From Aeromonas taiwanensis (GTDB lineage Bacteria > Pseudomonadota > Gammaproteobacteria > Enterobacterales > Aeromonadaceae), in NCBI RefSeq assembly GCF_000820165.1, contig NZ_CDDD01000100.1, positions 1 to 64,000 of the forward strand: a DNA stretch of 64,000 nt, in the 5' to 3' direction. Position 1 is the stretch's first letter, and each line of letters begins with the position of its first letter. Position numbers and translations under genes: made by a program. Below the pieces are notes generated by a model. That model saw only the letters and a program-made list of their open reading frames with translations. It was not told the origin of the DNA and made no database searches. This document shows, piece after piece, positions 9,430 through 19,287 of the stretch.

Positions 9430-10257
9430 TTACTCGTCGATGGAGCGCAGCAGGGCGTTGATCCCCACCTTGGCGCGGGTCTTGGCATCCACCTTCTTGA
9501 CGATGACGGCCGCGTACAGGCTGTATTTGCCGCACTTGGAGGGCAGGGAGCCGGAGACGACCACGGAGCCTGCCGGGACGCGGCCGTAGTGGATCTCGCC
9601 GGTTTCACGGTCATAGATGCGGGTGGACTGGCCGATGAAGACGCCCATGGAGATGACGGAGCCCTCTTCCACGATCACGCCTTCCACCACCTCTGAACGG
9701 GCACCGATGAAGCAGTTGTCCTCGATGATGGTCGGGTTGGCCTGCAGCGGTTCCAGCACGCCGCCGATGCCGACGCCGCCGGAGAGGTGCACGTTCTTGC
9801 CGATCTGGGCGCAGGAGCCCACGGTGGCCCAGGTGTCGACCATGGTGCCTTCATCGACGAAGGCACCGATGTTGACGTAGGAGGGCATCAGCACGGTATT
9901 GGGGGCGATGAAGGAGCCCTTGCGTGCGGTGGCCGGCGGCACCACGCGCACACCGGCGGCCTTGAACTGCTCGGCGCTGTAGTCGGAGAACTTGAGGGGA
10001 ACCTTGTCGTAGTACTGGGCGTCGTCGCCCTTGATGATGCCGTTGTCATTGATGCGGAAGTAGAGCAGTACGGCCTTCTTCAGCCACTGGTGGACGACCC
10101 ACTCGCCGGCGATCTTCTCGGCGACCCGGGCCTTGCCGGAGTCCAGCAGGTCGATGGCTTCCAGAATGGCGGCCTTGGTGGCGGCATCGACGGAGCCGGG
10201 AGTGATGGAGTCACGGCGCTCGAAGGCCGCTTCGATGGTCTGTTGCAACTGGGTCAT
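9430..10257 (-). CDS. dapD: Tetrahydrodipicolinate N-succinyltransferase
   Basis: DapD transfers the succinyl group of succinyl-CoA to tetrahydrodipicolinate in the lysine and meso-diaminopimelate pathway, which supplies peptidoglycan. The protein has 275 residues (E. coli 274). An N-terminal helical domain (about 1-100, with [14 protein letters not shown]) is followed by a left-handed beta-helix of hexapeptide repeats (about 105-240, for example [19 protein letters not shown] and the acidic cofactor-binding segment), then a C-terminal domain with [17 protein letters not shown]. It lies downstream of glnD in the same direction, as in E. coli, but a terminator separates them. Confidence 0.96.
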   Translation of the reverse strand: MTQLQQTIEAAFERRDSITPGSVDAATKAAILEAIDLLDSGKARVAEKIAGEWVVHQWLKKAVLLYFRINDNGIIKGDDAQYYDKVPLKFSDYSAEQFKAAGVRVVPPATARKGSFIAPNTVLMPSYVNIGAFVDEGTMVDTWATVGSCAQIGKNVHLSGGVGIGGVLEPLQANPTIIEDNCFIGARSEVVEGVIVEEGSVISMGVFIGQSTRIYDRETGEIHYGRVPAGSVVVSGSLPSKCGKYSLYAAVIVKKVDAKTRAKVGINALLRSIDE

Positions 10258-10402
10258 GACAGGTTTCCTTTAAAAAATTCTGTTTGTTGTATCACACTTT
10301 TCCAATCGTTTTTAAGGGCTCTTGCCGATTTCTTCCGAAGAAAGGCGTTTTATTGTGCTTGAGTGGCCCAACCACTTGTTATGATTGAGAAATCAACACT
10401 AT

Positions 10403-10428
10403 GAAAAAGCCTCTTATGAGGCTTTTTC
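10403..10428. terminator. Bidirectional terminator after glnD
   Basis: GAAAAAGCCTC-TTAT-GAGGCTTTTTC is a perfect 11-bp stem with A- and T-tracts on both sides. It ends glnD on the minus strand ten bases after its stop. Bases 10258-10402 should hold the dapD promoter; the stretch is AT-rich but no certain hexamers were found. Confidence 0.9.
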
Positions 10429-10437
10429 ATGGCCTGT

Positions 10438-13080
10438 TCAGCCCGCCTCATCACCGGGTTCCCTGGGATTGAGCTGGTTGACCAGTCTCTCTTCCAGTGC
10501 CTGCTGCTCGGCCTGGCTGAGGGGCTCCCCGGCCAGGGTGGTGAGGCTGAAGAAGTCCTCCACCCGCTCGCCTATGGTGGTGATCTTGGCCGCGTGGAGC
10601 GACAGCCCGCACTGCTGGAACACGGCGCCGATGCGTGCCAGCAGGCCCGGGGTATCCAGTGCCGTCAACTCCAGCAGGGTGTGGCGGTTTTCCCCCTTGT
10701 GGGGCAGAAACACCACCCGGGTCGGCACGCTGAACTGGCGGTGGCGCCGTGACAGGGGTTTGCTGCGCAGCACCAGCTTGCCCGGCTCCTGCAACGCCTT
10801 CTCCAGCGCCTTCTTGATGGTGGCGGTGCGATTGGGGCTGATGGGCTCGCCGCTCGGCTCCAGCACGATGAAGGTATCCAGTACATAGTCGTTGCGCGAG
10901 TTCATGATCTGGGCGTCATGGATGCTGAGGTTCTTCTGATCCAGCGCCGAGGCCACGGTGGCAAAGAGGTTGGGCATGTCGCGGCAATAGATGAACACCT
11001 CGCTGCCGCCGCGGATGGGGTGCTTGCCGATGAGCACCAGAGGGGCCGGGTTGTCGCCATGGGCGATGATCTTGCGGCAATGCCAGGCGATCTGCTCCGG
11101 GCTGTGGCGCAGGAAGTAGTCGGCCTTGAAGTCGTTCCAGAGAGTGTTGACTGCCTCCAGAGGCACCTCGCGCTGGGCCAGGATCTGCCTGGCCTGGCGC
11201 TGGTTCTCGCGGATCTTGAGGCGCATGTCCGGCGGGTTCTCCAGCCCCTGGCGCAGGGCTTTCTGGGTGGCGAAATAGAGCTCCCGCAGCAGGGTGCCCT
11301 TCCAGTCGTTCCACAGGGTGTCGTTGGTGGCGCAGATGTCGGCCACGGTCAGGCAATAGAGCAGATCGAGGTGCAACTCGTCGCGCACCTTCTGGGCAAA
11401 GTCGGTCACCACGTCCGGGTCGTAGATGTCGCGGCGCTGGGCGGTCACCGACATCAACAGGTGGTGGCGCACCAGCCAGGCGACCAGCCGGCTCTCGTAA
11501 CGATCCAGCCCGTGCAGCTGACAGAACTCCAGCGCATCCACGGCGCCGAGTTCGGAGTGATCCCCCCGCCGTCCCTTGGCGATGTCGTGGAACAGGGCGG
11601 CGATGCTGAGCAGCTCGGGTTTGCGCAGCTGGGTGAACACCTCGTGGCAGAGCGGGTGCGTCTGGCGGCTGGCCGGGTTGGGGAAACGGTGGATGTTCTG
11701 GAGCAGGCGATGGGTGTGTTCGTCCACCGTGTAGGCGTGGAACATGTCGAACTGCATCTGGCCGACGATGAGATTCCATTGGGGCAAGTAGGCCGCCAGG
11801 ATCCCGTATTTGTGCATGAGCGTGAGCGGCTGGCCGATGCCGTTGGGGTGGCGCAGGAGCGCCATGAAGAGGCGGCGGCACTCGGGCAGATCCTGCAGCC
11901 AGCAGCTCAGGGTACGCCTGGCCTCGCGCAACTGGCGCAGGGTGGCGGAGTGGATGCCGGCGATCTCCGGGTGCTGGGCTATCTGGTAGAAGAGGCGCAG
12001 GATGGCGGCGTGATCCCTGCCGAACAGCTCGGAGTCCACCGCATCGATGAGGCGGCCACGCAGCTGGAATTCGTCGCTGATGCGGCGTACGTCCATGGCA
12101 GTGTTGCCGAGGATCGCCTCGTCAAACAGCTGCAGCAGCATCTCGTTGAGCTCGGCTACGCGCCGCACCGTCTGGTAGAAGCGCTTCATCATCTGTTCTA
12201 CCGGGCCGTTGCCTTCCCCTTCGAAGCCCAGCATCTGGGCCACGGTACGCTGGCGGTCGAACAGCAGGCGGTTGTCCCCCTTGTTGATGGCCATGTGCAG
12301 GGCGAAGCGCACCTTCCACAGGAAGTTCTGGCAGTCGAGCAGCTCGCGATATTCGGCGCGGTTCAGAAAACCGTGGCTGGTCATCTCGAACAGGGTGGTG
12401 GCGCCAAAGTGGCGGCGGGCGACCCAGGCCAGAGTCTGGATATCGCGAAGACCCCCGGGGTTGTTCTTGAGATCCGGCTCCAGCTTGTAGGCGGTGCCGA
12501 GGAACTGCTGGTGACGCAGGGTCTGCTCTTCGCGCTTGGCCCGAAAGAAGGCTTCGCTCGGCCAGAAGTGCTGGGGCTGGGTGGCGGCCTGCAACTGCTC
12601 GAAGCCCGCCAGACGGCCGGTGATATAGCGTGCCTCGATGAGGTTGGTGGCGACCGTGATGTCGGCACGCCCCTGCTCGATGCACTCGGCCACGTTGCGT
12701 ACCGACTGGCCGACCTCCAGCTTGAGATCCCACAAGAGGGTGATGAACTCGCCGATGCGCAGCCCCAGCACCTCGTCCAGCTCATCCCCTTCGTAGAGCA
12801 GCAGCAGGTCGATGTCGGAGTGGGGGTGCAGCTCGCCCCGGCCATAACCCCCCACCGCGATCAGGGTGAGTTCCGTCTTGTCGAACCCGAACTTGTGCCA
12901 CAGCCGGGTCAGCAGCGCATCCATGTATTCGGAGCGGGTGGCCACCAGTTCGATGATGTTGTCACCGGCATCGAAGCGCTCGTGCAGCCAGCCGAGAAAA
13001 CGGCTCAGGTACTCCTTGCAGTTCTCGCGGGTGAGCTGATCGTCGGGCAGCAGATGGGGGGAAAGCAGGCTGGCGTCCAT
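10438..13080 (-). CDS. glnD: Bifunctional uridylyltransferase / uridylyl-removing enzyme
   Basis: GlnD senses glutamine and adds UMP to, or removes it from, PII proteins, setting the nitrogen response. The protein has 880 residues (E. coli 890). The nucleotidyltransferase motif GGYGRGELHPHSDID is at residues 77-91. A PII-uridylyltransferase region follows, then an HD hydrolase domain (around 480-600) with the FHDIAKGRRGDHSELG motif for UMP removal. The C-terminus holds two ACT domains (DMPNLFATVASALDQKNL and DTPGLLARIGAVFQQ) that bind glutamine. The ATG at 13080 is followed by a normal N-terminus. It lies between map and dapD on the same strand, as in E. coli. Confidence 0.96.
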   Translation of the reverse strand: MDASLLSPHLLPDDQLTRENCKEYLSRFLGWLHERFDAGDNIIELVATRSEYMDALLTRLWHKFGFDKTELTLIAVGGYGRGELHPHSDIDLLLLYEGDELDEVLGLRIGEFITLLWDLKLEVGQSVRNVAECIEQGRADITVATNLIEARYITGRLAGFEQLQAATQPQHFWPSEAFFRAKREEQTLRHQQFLGTAYKLEPDLKNNPGGLRDIQTLAWVARRHFGATTLFEMTSHGFLNRAEYRELLDCQNFLWKVRFALHMAINKGDNRLLFDRQRTVAQMLGFEGEGNGPVEQMMKRFYQTVRRVAELNEMLLQLFDEAILGNTAMDVRRISDEFQLRGRLIDAVDSELFGRDHAAILRLFYQIAQHPEIAGIHSATLRQLREARRTLSCWLQDLPECRRLFMALLRHPNGIGQPLTLMHKYGILAAYLPQWNLIVGQMQFDMFHAYTVDEHTHRLLQNIHRFPNPASRQTHPLCHEVFTQLRKPELLSIAALFHDIAKGRRGDHSELGAVDALEFCQLHGLDRYESRLVAWLVRHHLLMSVTAQRRDIYDPDVVTDFAQKVRDELHLDLLYCLTVADICATNDTLWNDWKGTLLRELYFATQKALRQGLENPPDMRLKIRENQRQARQILAQREVPLEAVNTLWNDFKADYFLRHSPEQIAWHCRKIIAHGDNPAPLVLIGKHPIRGGSEVFIYCRDMPNLFATVASALDQKNLSIHDAQIMNSRNDYVLDTFIVLEPSGEPISPNRTATIKKALEKALQEPGKLVLRSKPLSRRHRQFSVPTRVVFLPHKGENRHTLLELTALDTPGLLARIGAVFQQCGLSLHAAKITTIGERVEDFFSLTTLAGEPLSQAEQQALEERLVNQLNPREPGDEAG

Positions 13081-13132
13081 GGCGTCTCACACTCTTGTCG
13101 CAGGCCGCCGTGCGGGGCCTGCGGCTGATAAA

Positions 13133-13161
13133 AACAAAACCCCGGCGAGGGGCCGGGGTTT
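13133..13161 (-). terminator. Terminator after map
   Basis: On the minus strand AAACCCCGGC-CCCTC-GCCGGGGTTT is followed by TGTTTTT, an intrinsic terminator directly after the map stop, separating map from glnD. Confidence 0.88.
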
Positions 13162-13165
13162 GATG

Positions 13166-13954
13166 TTAACCGTGTTTGATGAGACGGTCGATAGTGTCGT
13201 CCGGGCGCAGGGTCAGCACCTCGCAGCCATCCTCGGTCACCAGCAGGGTGTGCTCCCACTGGGCGGAGTCGCCGCCGTCCTTGGTGGTGACGGTCCAGCC
13301 GTCCTTCGGATTGACCTTGCAGTGATACTTCTTGCTGTTGACCATGGGCTCGATGGTGAAGCACATGCCCGCTTTCAGCTCCAGCTTGCCGCCGTTGCGG
13401 TAGTGCAGGATCTGCGGCTCTTCGTGGAACTCGGCACCGATGCCATGGCCGCAGTAGTCGCGCACCACGGAGAAACCGGCCTGTTCGACGATGGGCTGGA
13501 TCACGGCGCCGATCTCGGTGATGCAGGCACCCGGACGCACCTTCTTGATGGCGGCGTAGAGGCTATCCTGGGCAATCTTGCACAGCTGGCGGCGCAGGGG
13601 CGTGGTCTGGCCCACGATGAACATGGCGGAGGTGTCGCCGTGGTAGCCATCCTTGATGACGGTGATGTCCAGGTTGATGATGTCCCCTTCCCGCAGCTTC
13701 TTGTGGTTCGGGATGCCGTGGCAGATCACGTCGTTGACCGAGGTGCAGATGGACTTGGGGAAGCCGTGGTAATTGAGCGGTGCGGGAATGGCCTGCTGTA
13801 CGTCGACGATGTAGTCGTGGCACAGGGTGTTCAGTTCATCTGTGGTGACGCCTGCCTTGACGTGGGGGGCGATCATGACCAGCACGTCGGCAGCCAGCTG
13901 GCCGGCAACGCGCATCTTTTCAATCTCTTCCGGTGTCTTGATTTTAATGGACAT
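13166..13954 (-). CDS. map: Methionine aminopeptidase, type I
   Basis: Map removes the initiator methionine from new proteins. The protein has 262 residues (E. coli 264) with the pita-bread fold. The metal ligands are visible in order: Asp in NLDITVIKDG and Asp in HGDTSAMF, His in YCGHGIGAEFHEEP, Glu in FTIEPMV and Glu in QWEHTLLV. The start MSIKIKTPEEIEKMRVAG is canonical. It is divergent from rpsB, the conserved arrangement in gammaproteobacteria, with a 359-base promoter region between them. Confidence 0.96.
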   Translation of the reverse strand: MSIKIKTPEEIEKMRVAGQLAADVLVMIAPHVKAGVTTDELNTLCHDYIVDVQQAIPAPLNYHGFPKSICTSVNDVICHGIPNHKKLREGDIINLDITVIKDGYHGDTSAMFIVGQTTPLRRQLCKIAQDSLYAAIKKVRPGACITEIGAVIQPIVEQAGFSVVRDYCGHGIGAEFHEEPQILHYRNGGKLELKAGMCFTIEPMVNSKKYHCKVNPKDGWTVTTKDGGDSAQWEHTLLVTEDGCEVLTLRPDDTIDRLIKHG

Positions 13955-14313
13955 GGGATCTCTCTTGGGGCCCGGTTGCGCATCCTGGCGATGACCAGCA
14001 ACCGGGTAATGAAAAATAGATGCGTTTGCAATCAGGGCGAAATTTTATCCCCAACCCCCGTTTACTTCCAGTGTGATCGTCATCGCAACGTCATCCAGCG
14101 GTCGCACCCTGTGCAGGGATCCATTTTTAGCGCTGCAGCTGGTGGTGTCGTGACCAAACTTATGGTATAAAGCGCGCCGGAATGGGGAACTCGTGTCCCC
14201 CTCCATCACCCTTACTTAAACAACACACACACATCGACACCTGTACCGGGGTGCCCCCTTGGGGTCGGTTACATGGGATGTGTGGAGGCCTAACCCCAAT
14301 ACAGAGGTATAAA
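13955..14313 (+). promoter_or_regulatory. map/rpsB divergent promoter region and rpsB leader
   Basis: A -10 box TATAAA at 14166-14171 is followed by a GC-rich discriminator (GCGCGCC), typical of promoters under ppGpp/DksA stringent control. No good -35 is visible. Transcription would start near 14179, leaving a leader of about 135 bases with alternating G4/C4 blocks (14248-14264) able to fold. In E. coli the comparable rpsB leader is the site where protein S2 represses rpsB-tsf. Bases 13955-14140 contain no recognisable gene. Confidence 0.6.
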
Positions 14314-15042
14314 ATGGCTAAAGTTTCTATGCGCGACATGCTGCAAGCCGGCGTTCACTTCGGTCACCAGACTCGTTACTGGAACCCGAAAATGAAGTCC
14401 TACATCTTCGGCGCCCGCAGCAAGGTTCACATCATCAACCTGGAAAAAACCGTTCCGATGTTTGACGATGCCATGAACTTCATCAGCTCCGTAGCTGCCA
14501 AGAAAGGCAAGGTACTGTTCGTTGGTACCAAGCGTGCCGCGTCTGAAGCCGTTAAAGAAGCCGCTGAGCGTTGCGACCAGTTCTATGTTAACCACCGCTG
14601 GCTGGGCGGCATGCTGACCAACTGGAAAACCGTTCGTCAGTCCATCAAGCGCCTGAAAGATCTGGAAACCCAGAGCCAAGACGGCACCTTCGACAAGCTG
14701 ACCAAGAAAGAGGCGCTGATGCGTACTCGCGAAATGGAAAAGCTGGAGAAGAGCCTGGGTGGTATCAAGAACATGGGCGGCCTGCCTGACGTTCTGTTCG
14801 TTGTCGATGCCGACCACGAGCACATCGCTATCAAAGAAGCCAACAACCTGGGTATCCCGGTAGTTTCCATCGTTGATACCAACTCCAACCCGGACGGCGT
14901 TGACTATGTCATCCCGGGTAACGACGACGCTATCCGTGCCGTACAGCTGTACCTGAACGCTGCTGCTGACACCGTTCTGGAAGCCCGCGAGCAGGACATC
15001 GTTGTTCAAGCCGAACAAGATGGCTTCGTTGAAGCTGAGTAA
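14314..15042 (+). CDS. rpsB: 30S ribosomal protein S2
   Basis: S2 is a structural protein of the small ribosomal subunit. It has 242 residues (E. coli 241) and starts [20 protein letters not shown], a universal S2 beginning. Other signature segments are [29 protein letters not shown] and [25 protein letters not shown]. The ATG at 14314 follows AGAGGT, and codon use is strongly biased as in highly expressed genes. It is cotranscribed with tsf across an attenuator; S2 probably represses its own mRNA at the leader. Confidence 0.98.
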   Translation: MAKVSMRDMLQAGVHFGHQTRYWNPKMKSYIFGARSKVHIINLEKTVPMFDDAMNFISSVAAKKGKVLFVGTKRAASEAVKEAAERCDQFYVNHRWLGGMLTNWKTVRQSIKRLKDLETQSQDGTFDKLTKKEALMRTREMEKLEKSLGGIKNMGGLPDVLFVVDADHEHIAIKEANNLGIPVVSIVDTNSNPDGVDYVIPGNDDAIRAVQLYLNAAADTVLEAREQDIVVQAEQDGFVEAE

Positions 15043-15092
15043 TTGATAAGGACTGAAAAGCCCTTATTAACCAAGCTGATGTAATTGGTTAG

Positions 15093-15117
15093 CAGGGGCC
15101 CTTGTGGCCCCTGTTTC
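15093..15117 (+). terminator. rpsB-tsf attenuator
   Basis: CAGGGGCC (15093-15100), loop CTTGT, GGCCCCTG (15106-15113), followed by TTTCTT, form a partial terminator between rpsB and tsf. A hairpin at this junction is also found in E. coli, where it lowers rather than stops tsf transcription. Confidence 0.8.
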
Positions 15118-15146
15118 TTGTCAATTCAAGACCGAGGATACTGGAC

Positions 15147-16028
15147 ATGGCAAACATTTCTGCCGCCCTGGTAAAAGAACTGCGCGAGCGCACCGCCGCT
15201 GGCATGATGGATTGCAAAAAAGCGCTGGAAGAAGCCAACGGTGATATCGAGCTGGCTATCGAAAACATGCGTAAATCCGGTCAGGCCAAGGCCGCCAAGA
15301 AAGCGGGCCGTATCGCCGCTGAAGGCGTGATCTTCGCCCGTACCGAAGGCAACGTTGCCGTCATGATCGAGCTGAACTGCGAGACTGACTTCGTTTCCAA
15401 GGATGCCGGTTTCCTGGCCATGGGTCAGAAGATCGTCGAGATCGCTGCTACCCAGAAAATCGCTGACGTTGACGCGCTGAAAGCCGCCGACTTCGGTAAC
15501 GGTGAGTCCGTAGAGCTGACCATCACCAACCTGATCGCCAAGATCGGTGAGAACATGAACCTGCGTCGCGTGATGCTGGTTGAAGGTGACAATCTGGGCA
15601 CCTACGTTCACGGCTCCCGTATCGGTGTTATCACCAAGCTGGTCGGCGGTACCGACGAGCTGGCCAAAGATCTGGCCATGCACGTTGCTGCCAACAGCCC
15701 GCAATTCGTCAAGCCCGAAGACGTGTCTGCTGAAGTCGTTGCCAAAGAGCGCGAAATCCAGATCGACATCGCCATCAACTCCGGCAAGCCGAAAGAGATC
15801 GCCGAGAAGATGGTTGAAGGCCGCATGAAGAAGTTCACCGGTGAGGTTTCCCTGACTGGTCAGCCGTTCGTGAAAGATCCTTCCATGACCGTTGCCGAGC
15901 TGCTGAAGAAAGAAGGCGCTGACGTTGTTTCCTTCACCCGTTTCGAAGTGGGCGAAGGCATCGAGAAGCAAGAGACCGACTTCGCTGCTGAAGTAGCAGC
16001 ACAGATCGCGGCCGCTCAGAAGGCCTAA
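15147..16028 (+). CDS. tsf: Elongation factor Ts
   Basis: EF-Ts exchanges GDP for GTP on EF-Tu. The protein has 293 residues (E. coli 283). The N-terminal domain starts [20 protein letters not shown] and contains the EF-Tu-binding motif [16 protein letters not shown]. The core has the second hallmark [10 protein letters not shown], where the Thr-Asp-Phe loop inserts into EF-Tu. Coiled-coil and C-terminal modules follow (for example [20 protein letters not shown]). The start is at 15147, supported by GAGGATACTGGAC upstream. It is second in the rpsB operon and followed by an attenuator hairpin before pyrH. Confidence 0.98.
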   Translation: MANISAALVKELRERTAAGMMDCKKALEEANGDIELAIENMRKSGQAKAAKKAGRIAAEGVIFARTEGNVAVMIELNCETDFVSKDAGFLAMGQKIVEIAATQKIADVDALKAADFGNGESVELTITNLIAKIGENMNLRRVMLVEGDNLGTYVHGSRIGVITKLVGGTDELAKDLAMHVAANSPQFVKPEDVSAEVVAKEREIQIDIAINSGKPKEIAEKMVEGRMKKFTGEVSLTGQPFVKDPSMTVAELLKKEGADVVSFTRFEVGEGIEKQETDFAAEVAAQIAAAQKA

Positions 16029-16052
16029 TCGAACCGGTTTTTCCGTTTCCCC

Positions 16053-16080
16053 AGACCGCGACTTATGTCGCGGTCTTTAT
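16053..16080 (+). terminator. tsf-pyrH terminator / attenuator
   Basis: AGACCGCGAC (16053-16062), loop TTAT, GTCGCGGTCT (16067-16076), then TTAT, form a perfect 10-bp stem just 20 bases before the pyrH ATG. Some transcripts probably stop here while others continue into pyrH. Confidence 0.82.
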
Positions 16081-16099
16081 ATGACCAGGAATCAGTGAC

Positions 16100-16834
16100 A
16101 TGAGTACCAATCCCAAGCCTGCATACAGACGTGTTCTTCTGAAGTTGAGTGGTGAAGCCCTGCAAGGATCCGAGGGTTTCGGCATTGATCCGGCGGTGCT
16201 GGAACGGATGGCCCAAGAGATCAAAGAGCTGGTTGAGCTGGGTGTTCAGGTCGGTCTGGTCATCGGCGGCGGCAACCTGTTCCGTGGTGCCGGTCTTGCC
16301 AAGGCGGGCATGAACCGCGTGGTGGGTGACCACATGGGCATGCTGGCGACCGTCATGAACGGCCTGGCCATGCGTGATGCCCTGCATCGTGCTTATGTGA
16401 ATGCCCGCCTGATGTCTGCCATCTCCCTGCAGGGGGTCTGCGACTCCTACAGCTGGGCAGAGGCCATCAGCCAGCTGCGTGCCGGCAAGGTGGTGATCTT
16501 CTCCGCCGGTACCGGCAACCCCTTCTTTACCACCGACTCCGCAGCCTGCCTGCGCGGCATCGAGATCGAAGCCGACGTGGTGCTGAAAGCCACCAAGGTC
16601 GATGGTGTGTTCACCGACGATCCGGTCAAGAACCCGGATGCAGTGCTCTATCAGGAACTGAGTTATGATGAAGTTCTTGAAAAAGAACTCAAAGTGATGG
16701 ATCTTGCTGCTTTTACCCTGGCCCGCGACCACGATCTGCCGATCCGGGTGTTCAACATGAACAAACCGGGTGCCTTGCGCCGGGTGATCATGGGCGAGCC
16801 GGAAGGTACCCTGATCCACCAGGGCAGCAAGTAA
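16100..16834 (+). CDS. pyrH: Uridylate kinase (UMP kinase)
   Basis: PyrH phosphorylates UMP to UDP in pyrimidine nucleotide synthesis. The 244-residue protein (E. coli 241) belongs to the amino-acid-kinase fold. The motif [13 protein letters not shown] near the N-terminus, the glycine-rich [13 protein letters not shown], and the nucleotide-binding stretches [14 protein letters not shown] and [14 protein letters not shown] are all present. It normally forms a hexamer activated by GTP and inhibited by UTP. The ATG at 16100 lies just past the tsf hairpin, and frr follows about 90 bases downstream. Confidence 0.97.
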   Translation: MSTNPKPAYRRVLLKLSGEALQGSEGFGIDPAVLERMAQEIKELVELGVQVGLVIGGGNLFRGAGLAKAGMNRVVGDHMGMLATVMNGLAMRDALHRAYVNARLMSAISLQGVCDSYSWAEAISQLRAGKVVIFSAGTGNPFFTTDSAACLRGIEIEADVVLKATKVDGVFTDDPVKNPDAVLYQELSYDEVLEKELKVMDLAAFTLARDHDLPIRVFNMNKPGALRRVIMGEPEGTLIHQGSK

Positions 16835-16927
16835 GGCAAGTGTGAGCCCTGCTCGCTTGTCCATTACGCCAGTCAACAAGATAGATACGGGCCGCCCGCC
16901 GGCTCGTTCGCCAAAAGGAAAACCACT

Positions 16928-17485
16928 GTGATCAACGAGATTAAAAACGACGCCAAGGACCGCATGGGCAAAAGCGTAGAGTCGCTCAAGACCCAGATGT
17001 CCAAGATCCGTACCGGCCGTGCTCACCCGAGCCTGCTCGACGGCATCCAGGTGGAGTATTACGGTGCTGCCACTCCTCTGAAGCAGTTGGCCAACGTGGT
17101 GGCAGAAGATGCCCGTACCCTCTCCATTTCCATTTTCGATCGCTCCATGATCCAGGCGGTGGAAAAAGCCATCCTGACCTCCGATCTGGGCCTGAACCCG
17201 TCCAGCAACGGCCAGACCCTGCGCGTGCCGCTGCCGCCGCTGACCGAAGAGCGTCGCCGCGATCTGACCAAGATCGTCCGTGCCGAAGCCGAAGGTGCCC
17301 GCGTCGCCATTCGTAACATCCGTCGCGATGCCAACGCCGATCTGAAGGCCCTGCTCAAAGACAAAGAGATCTCCGAAGACGACGACCGTCGTGCCCAGGA
17401 AGAGATCCAGAAGCTGACCGATACCTTCATCAAGCTGGTGGATGACGCCCTGGTTGCGAAGGAAAAGGAGCTAATGGAAATCTAA
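16928..17485 (+). CDS. frr: Ribosome recycling factor
   Basis: RRF splits post-termination ribosomes together with EF-G. It has 185 residues, the standard length. The sequence starts with a GTG codon at 16928 (preceded by AAAAGGAAAACC), then [20 protein letters not shown], and shows the conserved [15 protein letters not shown] and the hinge/tip segment [16 protein letters not shown]. The second half is the long-helix coiled coil ([16 protein letters not shown]). It stands between pyrH and uppS, the usual order in Vibrio and Aeromonas, where dxr is not directly downstream as it is in E. coli. Confidence 0.97.
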   Translation: MINEIKNDAKDRMGKSVESLKTQMSKIRTGRAHPSLLDGIQVEYYGAATPLKQLANVVAEDARTLSISIFDRSMIQAVEKAILTSDLGLNPSSNGQTLRVPLPPLTEERRRDLTKIVRAEAEGARVAIRNIRRDANADLKALLKDKEISEDDDRRAQEEIQKLTDTFIKLVDDALVAKEKELMEI

Positions 17486-17557
17486 GCCTCCGACAGGTAT
17501 ATTACGAGCGCCGTGTAGTGCCCCTGCACGGCGCTTTTGTCTTTGTGGGAGAAATGA

Positions 17558-18334
17558 ATGTCGCTTTTGGCTGCGCTTGGCGATAGCGCCGGCTCGTCCT
17601 TGCCTCGTCACGTCGCCATCATCATGGATGGCAATGGTCGCTGGGCCCAGAACCGCGGCAAGATGCGGGTTTCCGGTCACAAGGCGGGCGTGAAATCCGT
17701 GCGTGAGGCCGTGTCCTTTGCCGCCCGTGCCAAGATGGAGGCGCTGACCCTGTTTGCGTTTTCCAGTGAAAACTGGCGCCGCCCCGAGGGGGAGGTCAAT
17801 GCCCTCATGGAGCTCTTCATGACAGTGCTGGGGCGTGAGGTACAAAAACTGCACGAAAACGGGATCCGTCTCAAGGTGATCGGCGATACCTCTCGTTTTA
17901 GTGAACGATTGCAGGCCAAGATCGCCAAGGCCGAGGCCCTGACCGCTGACAACCGGGGGCTGACCCTCAACATCGCCGCCAACTATGGCGGTCAGTGGGA
18001 CATCGCCCAGGCGGCCCGCAAGCTGGCCCGGGCCGTGGCCGTAGGCGAGCTGGATGCCGAGGCGGTCGACGAGGCTGCACTGGGACGCGAGGTCTGCATG
18101 GCCGACCTGCCGCCGGTGGATCTGCTGATCCGCACCGGTGGTGATCATCGCATCAGCAACTTCGTGTTGTGGCAGCTTGCCTATGCGGAACTCTATTTTA
18201 CCCCGGTCCTGTGGCCCGATTTTGACGAGGCCGAGTTCAGTGGGGCTGTCGCCTCCTTCGTTGCTCGCGAGCGTCGTTTCGGGTGTACGGGTGAACAGAT
18301 CCGGGAATTGATCGCCGCGCAACAGACCGGCTAA
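17558..18334 (+). CDS. uppS: Undecaprenyl diphosphate synthase
   Basis: UppS extends farnesyl diphosphate with isopentenyl diphosphate to the C55 lipid carrier for peptidoglycan and O-antigen. The protein has 258 residues. The catalytic region [12 protein letters not shown] carries the essential aspartate (Asp24), followed by [12 protein letters not shown] and [13 protein letters not shown], with [20 protein letters not shown] near the C-terminus. This is the cis-prenyltransferase pattern. The gene is followed by cdsA after 27 bases, so translation and transcription are probably linked. Confidence 0.97.
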   Translation: MSLLAALGDSAGSSLPRHVAIIMDGNGRWAQNRGKMRVSGHKAGVKSVREAVSFAARAKMEALTLFAFSSENWRRPEGEVNALMELFMTVLGREVQKLHENGIRLKVIGDTSRFSERLQAKIAKAEALTADNRGLTLNIAANYGGQWDIAQAARKLARAVAVGELDAEAVDEAALGREVCMADLPPVDLLIRTGGDHRISNFVLWQLAYAELYFTPVLWPDFDEAEFSGAVASFVARERRFGCTGEQIRELIAAQQTG

Positions 18335-18361
18335 ACCCCGCTCCCAAGAGAGAGGTTTCTT

Positions 18362-19219
18362 TTGCTAAAACAACGAATTATTACAGCACTACTGTTAGTG
18401 CCCCTGGTGTTGGGGGCGCTGTTTTTCCTGCCATTGAAATTCTTTGCCCTGCTCGCTGCCCTGGTCTTCCTGCTGGCGAGCCGTGAGTGGAGTGCCTTCG
18501 TTTCTGCCCAGCCGCAGCAGTGGCTGCCGCTGGTGTTCTGCCTGTTGCTCGGGGCCAGCCTGTTCTGGGTGCCGGTGGAGCAACTCTGGATCCCCCAACT
18601 GCATCCGCTGGTGATGGGCGTGCTCTGGACCGCCGTCAGCTGGTGGCTGCTGGGGCTGCTGCTGGTGCTGCGCTACCCGCGAAGTGCCAGGCTGTGGCGA
18701 GAGTCCATCTGGCTCAAGTCCCTGTTCGGCCTGGTGACCCTGGTGCCCTTCTTCTGGTCCCTAGTGGCCATCCGTGGCTACAACTTCTACCACGACCCCA
18801 TGATGGGGGCCTGGATCCTGCTGTTCGTGATGGGGCTGGTCTGGGCGGCAGATTCTGGCGCGTATTTCTTCGGCAAGGCGTTCGGCAAGCACAAGCTGGC
18901 ACCGTCCGTCAGCCCGGGCAAGACCATCGAAGGCATGCTGGGCGGCCTGTTCACCGCCAGCCTTCTGGCCATCGGCGTGACCTGGTTCATGGGGTTCGTG
19001 CCTGCCAAGATGGTGACAGTGCTGCTCTGTTCTCTGCTGGCGGTGCTGGCATCCGTACTCGGTGATCTCACCGAGAGCATGTTCAAGCGGGAGGCCGGCA
19101 TCAAGGATTCCGGTACCCTGTTGCCAGGCCACGGCGGCATCCTCGATCGCATCGACAGCCTGACGGCGGCCCTGCCGGTGTTCCTGCTCAGCTACCTGTT
19201 GCTCGGTCAGGAGTTTTGA
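18362..19219 (+). CDS. cdsA: Phosphatidate cytidylyltransferase
   Basis: CdsA makes CDP-diacylglycerol from phosphatidate and CTP, the branch-point precursor of membrane phospholipids. The 285-residue polytopic membrane protein (E. coli 285) has eight or so hydrophobic segments. The signature region spans [12 protein letters not shown] and [18 protein letters not shown] with ILDRIDSL. Translation uses a TTG at 18362 ([20 protein letters not shown]), supported by GAGAGAGG upstream. The TGA stop overlaps the ATG of a 22-codon ORF that leads into dxr. Confidence 0.96.
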   Translation: MLKQRIITALLLVPLVLGALFFLPLKFFALLAALVFLLASREWSAFVSAQPQQWLPLVFCLLLGASLFWVPVEQLWIPQLHPLVMGVLWTAVSWWLLGLLLVLRYPRSARLWRESIWLKSLFGLVTLVPFFWSLVAIRGYNFYHDPMMGAWILLFVMGLVWAADSGAYFFGKAFGKHKLAPSVSPGKTIEGMLGGLFTASLLAIGVTWFMGFVPAKMVTVLLCSLLAVLASVLGDLTESMFKREAGIKDSGTLLPGHGGILDRIDSLTAALPVFLLSYLLLGQEF

Positions 19220-19287
19220 TGCCTCGCGCACTGATGATCCCGGGAGCGTCCCGCTCCATCAGTCTGATACCCATTCAGGAGTCTTGA
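19219..19287 (+). CDS. 22-codon ORF bridging cdsA and dxr (duplicated dxr start)
   Basis: An ATG at 19219 overlaps the cdsA stop (TGATG) and opens a 22-codon frame whose TGA (19285-19287) overlaps the dxr ATG in the same way. The sequence is a decayed tandem copy of the dxr translation start: CAGGAGTTTTGATG at 19208-19221 matches CAGGAGTCTTGATG at 19276-19289, and the following 30 bases align with one 3-base gap (GATCCCGGGAGCGTCCCGCTCCATC against GATCCTGGGAGCGTCCGGCTCCATC, quoted in parts: GGGAGCGTCC is shared). The peptide contains IPGASRSI, echoing ILGASGSI of Dxr. It probably acts by handing ribosomes to dxr rather than as a functional peptide. Confidence 0.55.
   Translation: MPRALMIPGASRSISLIPIQES

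Noticed and set aside
10918-13128. 736-codon open frame antisense to glnD
   Set aside because: Shadow of glnD; low-complexity Gln/Gly/Ala/Val composition and no plausible domain.
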